This document shows, in pieces, positions 17,164 to 25,845 of a DNA stretch of 64,000 nt. How positions within the stretch are numbered: the first letter of the stretch is position 1; each line of letters begins with the position of its first letter. Made by a program: the position numbers and the translations under genes. Under the pieces are notes generated by a model, which saw nothing but the letters and a program-made list of their open reading frames with translations, searched no databases and was not told where the DNA came from. This DNA comes from Streptomyces odontomachi (GTDB lineage: Bacteria > Actinomycetota > Actinomycetes > Streptomycetales > Streptomycetaceae): assembly GCF_024435355.1 (NCBI RefSeq), contig NZ_JAMJWG010000011.1, forward strand, positions 248,001 through 312,000, given 5' to 3'.

Positions 17164-18723
17164 ATGAACGACACCACGGCAGACGACACCACGGCATTCG
17201 ACTACGTCATCGTCGGCGGCGGCACGGCCGGCTGCGTGCTGGCCGCCCGGCTGACCGAGGACCCCACCTGCCGGGTCTGTGTCATCGAGGGCGGCCCCAG
17301 CGACGTGGGCGACGAGCGCATCCTGCGGCTGCGCAACTGGATCAACCTGCTCGACTCGCCGTACGACTACGGCTACACCACCGTCGAGCAGCCGCGCGGC
17401 AACTCGCACATCCTGCACTCGCGGGCCCGGGTGCTGGGCGGCTGCTCCTCGCACAACACCCTCATCAGCTTTCTGCCGATGCCCCAGGACCTGGACGACT
17501 GGGTGGCGCGCGGCTGCGCCGGCTGGGGCCCGGAGACCGTGCTCGCGTACCGGCACCGGCTACAGAACATGATCGTCCCGGTGGCCGAGAAGGATCGCAA
17601 TCCGATCGCCAAGGACTTCGTCACCGCCGCAGCGCAGGCGCTCGGCGTCCCGGTCGTCGAGGACTTCAACGCACACCCGTTCGCGTCCGGCACCGGGTTC
17701 TTCTCGCTCGCCTACCGTGCCGAGGACAACACCCGCTCCTCGTCGTCCGTCGCCTACCTGCACCCCGTGCTGGACCGCGCCAACCTCACCCTCCTGTTGC
17801 GGACCCGGGCCATGCGGCTGCTGCCCGACGGCGACGGCCGGCTCACCCGCGTCGAGGCGCGAAGTGCCGACGGTGCGCGTACGACGGTACGGGCCGAGCG
17901 TGAGCTGCTGGTGTGCGCGGGCGCCATCGACACCCCGCGGCTGCTGATGCTCTCCGGCGTCGGACCCGCCGACCAGCTGCGCGAGCTGGGCATCGAGGTC
18001 CGCGTCGACCTGCCCGGGGTGGGCGAGAACCTGCTGGACCACCCGGAGTCGGTGATCGTCTGGGAGACCGTACGGCCGCTGCCGCCGAACTCGGCCATGG
18101 ACTCCGATGCCGGCCTCTTCCTGCGACGGGACACCGGCGACCCGCGACCCGACCTGATGTTCCACTTCTACCAGGTGCCGTTCACCGTCAACACCGAACG
18201 CCTCGGCTACCCGCCCGTGGAGCACGGGGTGTGCATGACCCCGAACGTGCCGCGGGCCCGGTCGGTGGGCCGCATGTGGCTGCGCGACGCCGACCCGGAG
18301 ACCAAGCCGGCCCTGGACTTCCGGTACTTCACCGACCCGGAGGGCCATGACGAGCGCACCGTCGTCGACGGCCTGAAGATCGCCCGCGAGGTGGCCGCCA
18401 CCGCCCCGCTGCGGGACTGGCTGCGCCGCGAGGTCGCCCCGGGGCCCGGGGTACGGGACGACGCGGCGCTGTCCGAGTACGGCAGGCGCGCCGCGCACAC
18501 CGTCTACCACCCGGCCGGCACCTGCCGGATGGGCGCACCCGACGACCCGTTGGCGGTGCTCGATCCCGAGCTACGGCTGCGCGGCGTGGACGGGGTGCGG
18601 ATCGTGGACGCCTCGGCCTTCCCGACGCTGCCCACGGTCAACCCGATGGTGACGGTGCTGCTGCTCGCCGAGCGTGCGGTGGACCTCGTCACCGGTGCCG
18701 CCGGACCACGGACCGCGACCTGA
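17164..18723 (+). CDS. GMC family FAD-dependent oxidoreductase (choline dehydrogenase-like)
   Basis: A 519-residue flavoprotein. The FAD-binding GGGTAG motif occurs in DYVIVGGGTAG near residue 14. The catalytic His is in VYHPAGTCRMG (about His449) and the Asn in PTVNPMV (about Asn493). It should oxidise an alcohol to an aldehyde in the cytoplasm or at the membrane face. The ATG at 17164 is preferred, with a GTG two codons before it as alternative. Its TGA overlaps the permease ATG by one base, showing translational coupling. The active-site pair fits the choline dehydrogenase subgroup but does not prove choline as substrate. Confidence 0.92.
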   Translation: MNDTTADDTTAFDYVIVGGGTAGCVLAARLTEDPTCRVCVIEGGPSDVGDERILRLRNWINLLDSPYDYGYTTVEQPRGNSHILHSRARVLGGCSSHNTLISFLPMPQDLDDWVARGCAGWGPETVLAYRHRLQNMIVPVAEKDRNPIAKDFVTAAAQALGVPVVEDFNAHPFASGTGFFSLAYRAEDNTRSSSSVAYLHPVLDRANLTLLLRTRAMRLLPDGDGRLTRVEARSADGARTTVRAERELLVCAGAIDTPRLLMLSGVGPADQLRELGIEVRVDLPGVGENLLDHPESVIVWETVRPLPPNSAMDSDAGLFLRRDTGDPRPDLMFHFYQVPFTVNTERLGYPPVEHGVCMTPNVPRARSVGRMWLRDADPETKPALDFRYFTDPEGHDERTVVDGLKIAREVAATAPLRDWLRREVAPGPGVRDDAALSEYGRRAAHTVYHPAGTCRMGAPDDPLAVLDPELRLRGVDGVRIVDASAFPTLPTVNPMVTVLLLAERAVDLVTGAAGPRTAT

Positions 18724-20228
18724 TGGCGGGCACCGCGAGTCCCGCACCGACCGGGGGAGCGGCGCCGGACGCCGAGCCGGGCTCGGAGTTCCGCAAGGAG
18801 ATGGGGCCCTGGGCGAACTTCGCCCTCGGCTTCACCTACCTGTCGCCCGTCGTCAGCACCTACACGCTCTTCGGCACCGCCCTGGCCACCGGCGGGCCGC
18901 CGATGATCTGGGCGTTCCTGCTGGCCGGCGCCGGGCAGTTCCTGGTGGCGCTGATCTTCGGGGAGATCGTCGCGCAGTTCCCGATCGCGGGCGGCGTCTA
19001 TCCGTGGGCGAGACGGCTGTGGGGGCGGCGCTGGGCCTGGCTGACCGGCTGGATCTACATGTGGGCCCTGCTGGTCACCATCACCTCCGTCGCCTACGGC
19101 GCGGGGCCCTTCATCGCGATCCTCTTCGGCTTCAGCTCCAACGTGCACACCACGGTCGCGTGCACCGTCGCCCTCATCATCGTCGCGGTCCTGATCAACT
19201 TCGGGGGCACCAAGGCCCTCTCCACGGCGGCCATCATCGGGTTCACCGGTGAGATCACCGGTGCGCTGATCGTCGGCGTCTTCCTGCTCACCACCCACCG
19301 CGAGCACGGCCTGGGCGTCATCGTCGACACCTTCGGCACCCAGGGCAACGGCAGCTACGCGCCCGTCTTCCTGGCCGCCGCGATCATCGGCTTCTACCAG
19401 TACTACGGATTCGAGGCCTGCGGCGACACCGCCGAGGAGGTCGCACGCCCGGGCACGGTGATCCCCCGCGCGATGCGCCGCACCATCTACATCGGCGGCG
19501 CCGCGGCCACGTTCACCTGTCTGAGCCTGCTGCTGTCGGTGACCGACTACCACGCGGTGATCTCCGGCCAGGACGCCAACCCGGTGGTGAACGTCCTGGA
19601 CGACGCCATGGGCCACACCGGCGCCCGGCTGGTCATGGCCGTGGTGCTGATCTCGTTCCTGTCCTGCACCATCAGCCTCCAGGCCGCCGCCGGGCGGCTG
19701 ATCTACTCGTACGCGCGCGACAAGATGATCATCGGGCACCAGGTGCTGCGCAGGTTCGCCCGCCACCGTGCCGTGCCGGGCCCCGCCCTGATGGTGTCCG
19801 CCGTGGTGCCCGCGGTGATCGCCTTCGCCTCGCTGTTCTCCGAGGACGCCCTCACGAAGATCGTCTCGTTCGCCATCCTCGGGATCTACGGCTCGTTCCA
19901 GATGGTCGTCCTGGCCGCGCTGCGGGCCCGGCTCAAGGGATGGCGGCCGACCGGCGCCTTCAGCATGGGCCGCTGGGGCCTGCCGGTGAACCTCGCCGCC
20001 CTCGCCTACGGCATCTTCGCCATCGTCAACATCTGCTGGGCCCGTACCCCCGAGGAACCTTGGTACTGGAACTACGTCGTCCTGCTGTGCGGCGGCATCG
20101 TCCTGGGGTCCGGGCTGCTGTACATGGCGGTCACCCACCACTACGGGCGCGGCGACGCTCCGTACAGCGACGCCATTCCCGGATCGGGTGGTCCGCGCGC
20201 CGCCGACGGGCCGGGGCGGCCCGGCTAG
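18723..20228 (+). CDS. APC family amino acid/polyamine permease
   Basis: A 501-residue permease with about 12 predicted membrane helices, starting with the EMGPWANFALGFTYLSP segment typical of the amino acid-choline-polyamine superfamily. It overlaps the GMC gene stop (TGATG), so it is part of the same operon and is the likely importer of that operon's substrate. The DKMIIGHQVLRR loop is shared with actinobacterial GABA/ethanolamine-type APC members, but specificity is not determined. Its TAG stop at 20226-20228 lies in the CTA(G) at the left edge of element 2. Confidence 0.9.
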   Translation: MAGTASPAPTGGAAPDAEPGSEFRKEMGPWANFALGFTYLSPVVSTYTLFGTALATGGPPMIWAFLLAGAGQFLVALIFGEIVAQFPIAGGVYPWARRLWGRRWAWLTGWIYMWALLVTITSVAYGAGPFIAILFGFSSNVHTTVACTVALIIVAVLINFGGTKALSTAAIIGFTGEITGALIVGVFLLTTHREHGLGVIVDTFGTQGNGSYAPVFLAAAIIGFYQYYGFEACGDTAEEVARPGTVIPRAMRRTIYIGGAAATFTCLSLLLSVTDYHAVISGQDANPVVNVLDDAMGHTGARLVMAVVLISFLSCTISLQAAAGRLIYSYARDKMIIGHQVLRRFARHRAVPGPALMVSAVVPAVIAFASLFSEDALTKIVSFAILGIYGSFQMVVLAALRARLKGWRPTGAFSMGRWGLPVNLAALAYGIFAIVNICWARTPEEPWYWNYVVLLCGGIVLGSGLLYMAVTHHYGRGDAPYSDAIPGSGGPRAADGPGRPG

Positions 20229-20335
20229 GGCCTGTTCGGCGGATCAGGCCGCATACGGGTGGCAGTCACCTTCCGGCCCAGACGGGCGTGCCCAGACCCC
20301 GCGACCGCGGCAAGATCCGCCGGACAGGCCCTTAG
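20225..20335. mobile_element. Miniature inverted-repeat element 2 (about 104 bp)
   Basis: The 18-bp terminal repeats GGGCCTGTTCGGCGGATC (20228-20245) and the inverse of GGGCCTGTCCGGCGGATC (20314-20331) differ at one base. They are flanked by CTA on the left and TTA on the right, which share the TA target core. There is no coding capacity. The terminus resembles ends I associate with Streptomyces IS5-type insertion sequences. It is distinct in sequence from elements 1 and 3. It sits on the permease stop codon. Confidence 0.65.
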
Positions 20336-20431
20336 GCGCCCTGAAGCCCTGAAACCGTGTACGGCGGGCACCCCCGTAGCCCATAGGATTGGGTTCCGGA
20401 CCACACACACTCACCCCCAGAGGATCGCCGC

Positions 20432-20728
20432 ATGCCTGGCATCACGCGCGAGGAGGTAGCCCACCTCGCCCGGCTGGCACGTCTGGAGCTGCAGCCCGAC
20501 GAGCTCGACCATCTCTCCGGTCAGCTCGACGACATCATCAGCGCCGTCGCCCGCGTCTCCGAAGCTGCCGCCCAAGACGTACCGCCGACCTCCCACCCGC
20601 TGCCGCTGACGAACGTCATGCGCGCGGACGAGGTCCGTCCGTCGCTCACCGCCGCGCAGGCGCTCTCCGGAGCCCCCGCCCAGGAGCAGCAGCGTTTCAA
20701 AGTGCCGCAGATCCTGGGGGAGGAGTAG
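20432..20728 (+). CDS. gatC: Asp-tRNA(Asn)/Glu-tRNA(Gln) amidotransferase subunit GatC
   Basis: A 98-residue small subunit that wraps the GatA-GatB interface of the GatCAB transamidosome, which converts Glu-tRNA(Gln) and Asp-tRNA(Asn) to the correct amide forms. The N-terminus ITREEVAHLARLARLEL and the later NVMRADEVRPSL segment are classic GatC signatures, and the length is standard. The ATG at 20432 is 3 bp from gatA at its stop end, showing a tight gatC-gatA-small ORF-gatB operon. The promoter must lie in the roughly 100 bp between element 2 and the start. Confidence 0.96.
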   Translation: MPGITREEVAHLARLARLELQPDELDHLSGQLDDIISAVARVSEAAAQDVPPTSHPLPLTNVMRADEVRPSLTAAQALSGAPAQEQQRFKVPQILGEE

Positions 20729-20731
20729 GAC

Positions 20732-22225
20732 ATGACGGACCTCATCAAGCTCAGTGCGGCCGAGACGGCCGCGAAGATCGCCTCCGGCGAGCTCACCGCC
20801 ACGGCCGTGACCGAGGCGCACCTCGCCCGCATCGACGCGATCGACGAGAAGGTGCACGCCTTCCTGCACGTCAACCGCGAGGGCGCGCTCGCCCAGGCGC
20901 ACGAGGTGGACGAGCAGCGGGAGCGCGGCGAGCAGCTCGGCCCGCTCGCCGGCGTGCCCATCGCGCTGAAGGACCTCTTCACCACCGAGGGCGTCCCCAC
21001 CACCGCCGGCTCCAAGATCCTCGAGGGCTGGATCCCGCAGTACGACTCCACCGTCACCCGGCGCCTCAAGGCCGCCGGCGTGGTGATCCTCGGCAAGACC
21101 AACATGGACGAGTTCGCGATGGGCTCCTCCACGGAGAACAGCGCGTGGGGCCCGACCGGCAACCCCTGGGACCTCACCCGGATCCCCGGCGGCTCCGGCG
21201 GTGGCTCCAGCGCCGCGCTCTCGTCGTACCAGTCCATGCTCGCCATGGGTTCCGACACCGGCGGCTCCATCCGCCAGCCCGCCGCCGTCACCGGCACCGT
21301 CGGCGTCAAGCCCACCTACGGTGGCGTCTCGCGCTACGGCATGGTGGCCTTCTCCAGCTCCCTCGACCAGGGCGGTCCCTGCGCCCGCACGGTCCTGGAC
21401 GCGGCCCTGCTGCACGAGATCGTCGCCGGCCACGACCCGCTGGACTCGACCTCCATCGACGCCCCGGTGCCGCCGGTCGTCGAGGCCGCACGGCACGGCA
21501 GCGTGGCGGGCATGCGGGTCGGCGTGGTCAAGCAGTTCCGCGGCGAGGGCTACCAGGACGGCGTCCTGCAACGGTTCGACGAGGCGGTCGCGCTGCTGAA
21601 GGAGCTGGGCGCCGAGGTCGTCGAGCTGGACTGCCCGTCCTTCGACCTCGCGCTGGCCGCGTACTACCTGATCTCGCCGGCCGAGTGCTCCTCGAACCTG
21701 GCCCGCTTCGACGCCATGCGCTACGGGCTCCGGGTCGGCGACGACGGCACCCACTCGGCCGAAGAGGTCACCGCCCTCACCCGGGCGGCCGGCTTCGGCG
21801 CCGAGGTCAAGCGCCGCATCATGCTCGGCACCTACGCGCTCAGCTCCGGCTACTACGACGCGTACTACGGCAGCGCCCAGAAGGTGCGCACCCTGATCAG
21901 CCGCGACTGGGAGCGGTCCTTCCAGCAGGTCGACGTGATCGTCTCGCCGACCACCCCGACCACCGCCTTCCCCATCGGCGAGCGGGTCGACGACCCGGTG
22001 GCCATGTACCTGGCGGACCTGTGCACCATCCCGGTGAGCCTCGCGGGCGTCGCCGCCATGTCCCTGCCGTGTGGCCTCGCCCCCGAGGACCGGCTCCCGG
22101 TGGGTCTCCAGATCGTTGCCCCGAGCATGCAGGACCACCGGCTGTACAAGGTCGGTGCCGCCCTCGAGGCCGCTTTCGTGGAACGCTGGGGGCATCCCCT
22201 TCTGGAGGAGGCACCGTCCCTGTGA
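20732..22225 (+). CDS. gatA: Asp-tRNA(Asn)/Glu-tRNA(Gln) amidotransferase subunit GatA
   Basis: A 497-residue amidase-signature enzyme releasing ammonia from glutamine for the GatCAB reaction. The Ser-cisSer-Lys triad is visible: Lys in IALKDLF (about residue 80), and the cis-Ser and nucleophilic Ser in the glycine-serine-rich stretch from GGSGGGSSAAL to SDTGGSIRQPA. It starts 3 bp after the gatC stop. Its stop overlaps by 4 bp the GTG of the next small gene (GTGA), indicating coupled translation. Confidence 0.97.
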   Translation: MTDLIKLSAAETAAKIASGELTATAVTEAHLARIDAIDEKVHAFLHVNREGALAQAHEVDEQRERGEQLGPLAGVPIALKDLFTTEGVPTTAGSKILEGWIPQYDSTVTRRLKAAGVVILGKTNMDEFAMGSSTENSAWGPTGNPWDLTRIPGGSGGGSSAALSSYQSMLAMGSDTGGSIRQPAAVTGTVGVKPTYGGVSRYGMVAFSSSLDQGGPCARTVLDAALLHEIVAGHDPLDSTSIDAPVPPVVEAARHGSVAGMRVGVVKQFRGEGYQDGVLQRFDEAVALLKELGAEVVELDCPSFDLALAAYYLISPAECSSNLARFDAMRYGLRVGDDGTHSAEEVTALTRAAGFGAEVKRRIMLGTYALSSGYYDAYYGSAQKVRTLISRDWERSFQQVDVIVSPTTPTTAFPIGERVDDPVAMYLADLCTIPVSLAGVAAMSLPCGLAPEDRLPVGLQIVAPSMQDHRLYKVGAALEAAFVERWGHPLLEEAPSL

Positions 22226-22464
22226 GCGCAATGACGAAGAAGGCCAAGAACTTCAAGAAGTCCAAGTCCGGCGTGTACCTGTCGATCGGCACCACGGCCT
22301 TCGGCGCCCTCAGCGTGGCCAAGCAGGCCAAGCTGGCCCGGCAGGACAGCGACACGCTCCGGCTGATCGACGCGGCCGTCTCCGCCGCGGCCATCGTCAC
22401 CGGTCTTGCCATCCTCTTCCGCGAGCTGAAGCGCCTCGGCGACGACGACGTCCTGCTGGGCTGA
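22222..22464 (+). CDS. Small basic membrane protein between gatA and gatB (hypothetical)
   Basis: About 80 residues: a Lys-rich N-terminus (TKKAKNFKKSKSG), a short hydrophobic stretch (VYLSIGTTAFGALSVA), an amphipathic linker, a clear hydrophobic helix (AAVSAAAIVTGLAILF) and an acidic end. The GTG at 22222 overlaps the gatA stop as GTGA. An ATG three codons later (22231) is the alternative. GGAGGAG occurs 12-14 nt upstream. It lies inside the gatCAB operon and, from memory, a comparable small gene holds the same place in S. coelicolor. No function is known. Confidence 0.75.
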   Translation: MSAMTKKAKNFKKSKSGVYLSIGTTAFGALSVAKQAKLARQDSDTLRLIDAAVSAAAIVTGLAILFRELKRLGDDDVLLG

Positions 22465-22477
22465 GAGGGATTTCACC

Positions 22478-24001
22478 GTGACCGTCACACCCACCGCCCC
22501 GGACCTGCTGCCGTACGAGGAAGCCCTCGCGGTCTACGAGCCCGTCATGGGCCTCGAGGTCCATGTGGAGCTGGGCACCAAGACCAAGATGTTCTGCGGG
22601 TGCTCCACCGAGCTGGGCGCCGCGCCGAACTCGCAGACCTGTCCGGCCTGCCTCGGCCTGCCCGGCGCGCTGCCCGTCATGAACGCGTCGGGCGTCGAGT
22701 CCGCCATCAGGATCGGCCTGGCGCTGAACTGCAAGATCGCCGAGTGGTGCCGCTTCGCCCGGAAGAACTACTTCTATCCGGACATGCCGAAGAACTTCCA
22801 GACGTCCCAGTACGACGAGCCGATCGCCTTCGACGGCTACCTGGACGTCCAGCTGGAGGACGGCACCACCTTCCGCGTGGACATCGAGCGCGCCCACATG
22901 GAGGAGGACACCGGGAAGTCCACCCATGTGGGTGGCGCCACCGGCCGTATCCACGGCGCCTCGCACTCCCTGCTGGACTACAACCGCGCGGGCATCCCGC
23001 TCATCGAGATCGTCACCAAGCCGATCGTCGGCGCCGGGGACCGCGCACCTGAGGTGGCGCGCGCCTACGTCGCCGAGCTGCGCGAGCTGATCAGGGCGCT
23101 GGGCGTCTCCGAGGCCCGCATGGAGATGGGCCAGATGCGCTGCGACGTCAACCTGTCGCTGAACCCGAAGGGCAGCGCCACCTTCGGCACCCGTAGCGAG
23201 ACCAAGAACGTCAACTCGCTGCGCAGCGTCGAGCGCGCCGCACGCTACGAGATCCAGCGGCACGCCGCGGTGCTCTCCTCGGGCGGCACGGTCGTCCAGG
23301 AGACCCGCCACTTCCACGAGGAGGACGGCTCCACCACCTCCGGTCGGGTCAAGGAGGAGGCCGAGGACTACCGGTACTTCCCCGAGCCCGACCTGGTGCC
23401 CGTCGCCCCGTCGCGCGAGTGGGTCGAGGAGCTGCGCGCGAGCCTCCCGGAGCTGCCGTTGCAGCGCCGCAACCGGCTGCGCGAGGAGTGGGGCGTGACC
23501 GCCCACGACATGCAGTCGATCCTGAACGCCGGTGCGCTGGACCCGATCGTCGCCACGATCGAGGCCGGTGCCGACGCCGCGGCGGCCCGCAAGTGGTGGA
23601 TGGGCGAGCTGGCCCGGCACGCCAACGAGGCCGGGGTCGAGCCCGCCGCCCTGGCGATCACGCCCGAGCAGGTCGCCCGGGTCGCCGCCCTCGTCAAGGA
23701 GGGCTCGCTCAACGACAAGCTGGCCCGCCAGGTCATCGAGGGCGTCATCGCGGGCGAGGGCACGCCGGACGAGGTGGTGGAAAAGCGCGGCCTGAAGGTC
23801 GTCTCGGACGACTCCGCGCTCGCCGCGGCCGTCGACGAGGCCATCGCCGGCAACCCGGGCGTCGCCGACAAGATCCGCGGCGGCAAGGTCGCCGCCGCGG
23901 GTGCGCTGGTCGGAGCGGTCATGAAGGCCACCCGTGGCCAGGCCGACGCCGCCCGCGTCAAGGAGCTGATCCTGGAGAAGCTGGGAGCCGACGCCTCCTG
24001 A
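22478..24001 (+). CDS. gatB: Asp-tRNA(Asn)/Glu-tRNA(Gln) amidotransferase subunit GatB
   Basis: A 507-residue subunit that phosphorylates the mischarged aminoacyl-tRNA and accepts ammonia from GatA. The N-terminal GLEVHVELGTKTKMFC, the zinc-type cysteines (CGCSTEL ... CPACLGLPG) and the KNYFYPDMPKNFQ motif are diagnostic. The C-terminal YqeY-like tail (about 390-505) binds tRNA. The GTG at 22478 has GAGAGGGA 7 bp upstream. It is the last gene of the operon, with a hairpin right after the stop. Confidence 0.97.
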   Translation: MTVTPTAPDLLPYEEALAVYEPVMGLEVHVELGTKTKMFCGCSTELGAAPNSQTCPACLGLPGALPVMNASGVESAIRIGLALNCKIAEWCRFARKNYFYPDMPKNFQTSQYDEPIAFDGYLDVQLEDGTTFRVDIERAHMEEDTGKSTHVGGATGRIHGASHSLLDYNRAGIPLIEIVTKPIVGAGDRAPEVARAYVAELRELIRALGVSEARMEMGQMRCDVNLSLNPKGSATFGTRSETKNVNSLRSVERAARYEIQRHAAVLSSGGTVVQETRHFHEEDGSTTSGRVKEEAEDYRYFPEPDLVPVAPSREWVEELRASLPELPLQRRNRLREEWGVTAHDMQSILNAGALDPIVATIEAGADAAAARKWWMGELARHANEAGVEPAALAITPEQVARVAALVKEGSLNDKLARQVIEGVIAGEGTPDEVVEKRGLKVVSDDSALAAAVDEAIAGNPGVADKIRGGKVAAAGALVGAVMKATRGQADAARVKELILEKLGADAS

Positions 24002-24013
24002 CCGCTGGTCGCC

Positions 24014-24042
24014 GGCCCTGCGCCCGTCCTGGGCGCAGGGCC
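24014..24042 (+). terminator. Terminator-like hairpin after gatB
   Basis: A perfect 12-bp stem GGCCCTGCGCCC / GGGCGCAGGGCC with a 5-nt loop starts 13 bp after the gatB stop. It has no T-run. Confidence 0.7.
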
Positions 24043-24090
24043 GTCACCTGCGATCGCCCCGGGCGCAGGGCCGCGACCTGCGATCGCCCC
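24031..24090. repeat. 30-bp tandem duplication downstream of gatB
   Basis: Two adjacent 30-bp units (24031-24060 and 24061-24090), both starting GGGCGCAGGGCC and ending CTGCGATCGCCCC, differ at two positions. The first unit begins with the right arm of the gatB terminator, so the duplication partly copied the terminator. Confidence 0.7.
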
Positions 24091-24204
24091 GGCGCGGGGC
24101 GACCCCGCCAGCGACCAGGGGCATGCGCTGCAATGCTGCAATAGGGGGCTTCCCCCGCAAGGGGGCTTTCCCCGCGTACATCTGAGCCGCAAAGCCGGCA
24201 AAGG

Positions 24205-25386
24205 GTGTATTCAGGAAGAGTGCGTATCCGGATCCCGCCCCTGGTCTTCGGCGACAGTGAGAAGTCCGGTGGGTCTTTGATCATCGCCCCGCTGGTGCTG
24301 ATCGTGGCCATTCCGGTGAGCGACTACTTCCTGCCGTCCACGGTGCATCTCGCTCCGCTGCTCGCCGTCGCGCCCGCCTTCACGGCCGCGGTCGCCGGTC
24401 CCCGGGTGACCGGTCTGGTCTGCGCACTGGCGGTCGTCGCACAGGTCGTCGCCGGTGCCGAGCGCGACGAGCTCGGCACCGAGCAGGTCCTGGTGGAGGT
24501 CTGCGCGCTGATCCTGCTCTCCGTGCTGCTCGTGCTCTTCTGCTACGTCCGCGAGACCAAACAGGACCAGCTCAACCGCGCGAGACTGATCTCCGAGACG
24601 ACCCAGCGGGCCGTGCTGCGTCCGCTGCCCCGGCACGCCGGACCGCTCGGCATCGCCACCGAGTACCGGCCCGCCGAATCCGACTCCCACATCGGCGGCG
24701 ATCTCTTCGCGCTGGCCAGAACCGTCGGTTCCACCCGGCTGCTGATCGGCGATGTCCGCGGCAAGGGGCTCGACTCGATCAACGACATGTCGATCATGAT
24801 CGGCGCCTTCCGCGCCGCGGCGCACCGCCAGTCCCCGTTGCCGGAGCTGGTGGCGTACCTGGAGGGCAGCGTGCACTGGGGCCTGGCGGAACTGGCCGGT
24901 GCGGAGTCCGACGTGGGCGAGCGCTTCGTGACCGCCGTGGTGGCCGACATCCCCGACGACGAACCCGTCATCCACCTGGTGAGCTGCGGTCACCCGCCGC
25001 CGTTGCTGCTGACCGACGGCACCAGCACCACGCTGACCGTCCGTCATCCGGCACCACCCCTCGGCCTGGGCGGCCTGGCCCGCACCGCGTACGTCGCCGA
25101 GACCTTCGCCTTTCCCGAGGGCGGCCAGGTGCTGCTGTACACCGACGGGGTCACGGAGGCCCGGGACAGGACGGGCACCTTCTACCCGCTCGCGGAGCGC
25201 GCGGAGGCGGCCGTCAAGGCCACCCGCGCGATGGGCCCCGAACTGCTGCTCGCCCGCCTCACCGACGACCTGCTCGGCTACGTCGGGCACAGGCTGGAGG
25301 ACGACATGGCCATGATCGCCGTACGGCGCGGGTCGGGCCCCTGGCAGCGTGCGGGGGCCACGCGGGACAGGCAGGGCAGTCGTTGA
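24205..25386 (+). CDS. Membrane PP2C/SpoIIE-type serine phosphatase
   Basis: A 393-residue protein with an N-terminal membrane part (hydrophobic runs at about 24-40, 48-80 and 100-118) followed by a cytoplasmic SpoIIE-like PP2C domain. Metal-binding motifs are visible: GGDLFALA, DVRGKG, SCGHPPPLLL, LYTDGVTEARD and the final DDMAMIAVR. Such phosphatases usually dephosphorylate anti-anti-sigma factors in partner-switching stress or development circuits. No anti-sigma gene is adjacent. The GTG at 24205 and another GTG at 24220 are both weakly supported by ribosome sites. It appears monocistronic. Confidence 0.88.
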   Translation: MYSGRVRIRIPPLVFGDSEKSGGSLIIAPLVLIVAIPVSDYFLPSTVHLAPLLAVAPAFTAAVAGPRVTGLVCALAVVAQVVAGAERDELGTEQVLVEVCALILLSVLLVLFCYVRETKQDQLNRARLISETTQRAVLRPLPRHAGPLGIATEYRPAESDSHIGGDLFALARTVGSTRLLIGDVRGKGLDSINDMSIMIGAFRAAAHRQSPLPELVAYLEGSVHWGLAELAGAESDVGERFVTAVVADIPDDEPVIHLVSCGHPPPLLLTDGTSTTLTVRHPAPPLGLGGLARTAYVAETFAFPEGGQVLLYTDGVTEARDRTGTFYPLAERAEAAVKATRAMGPELLLARLTDDLLGYVGHRLEDDMAMIAVRRGSGPWQRAGATRDRQGSR

Positions 25387-25845
25387 AAGCGGCGACGGGC
25401 GACCGGGCGCGCCCAGGGGAGCACCTCCGTACGTCGTCCGCCGAACGCTGCTGTAGCGTGCCGCATACGCCGTGGCAGGCGCGACGCCCAGGACGCCGAT
25501 GGTGCGGACGGACGGCACTCCCGGAGCACAGCCGTTCCGACCGCGCACTCGCCCCGGGTGGACCCCCGGATCCGGCCGGATGGACGGCCGGACCCGTCGT
25601 GCGCTGCTGCGTCGACCTCAGTCCCCGAGGGGATCGCGGCGCTCGCCGAAGACGTCGGCGAGATCGCGGCGATCATTAAGAGAGCTCTCAGACTCCGTCC
25701 GTACGGTCGCGGCATGGCATCACGAACCACTGATGAGACCGCGGTCGAGGCCCTTGCCGAGGGTCGCCCGGCGGACACGGACGAGGCCGCGAAGAAAGGG
25801 GCCGAGGGCATCCAGGACGAGCAGCAACACGAAAAGGGACAGCGC

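Noticed and set aside
25558..25845. Longer N-terminal extension of the Ala-rich membrane protein
   Set aside because: The in-frame sequence is open, but no ribosome site supports a start before 25846 except weakly at 25714, and composition differs.
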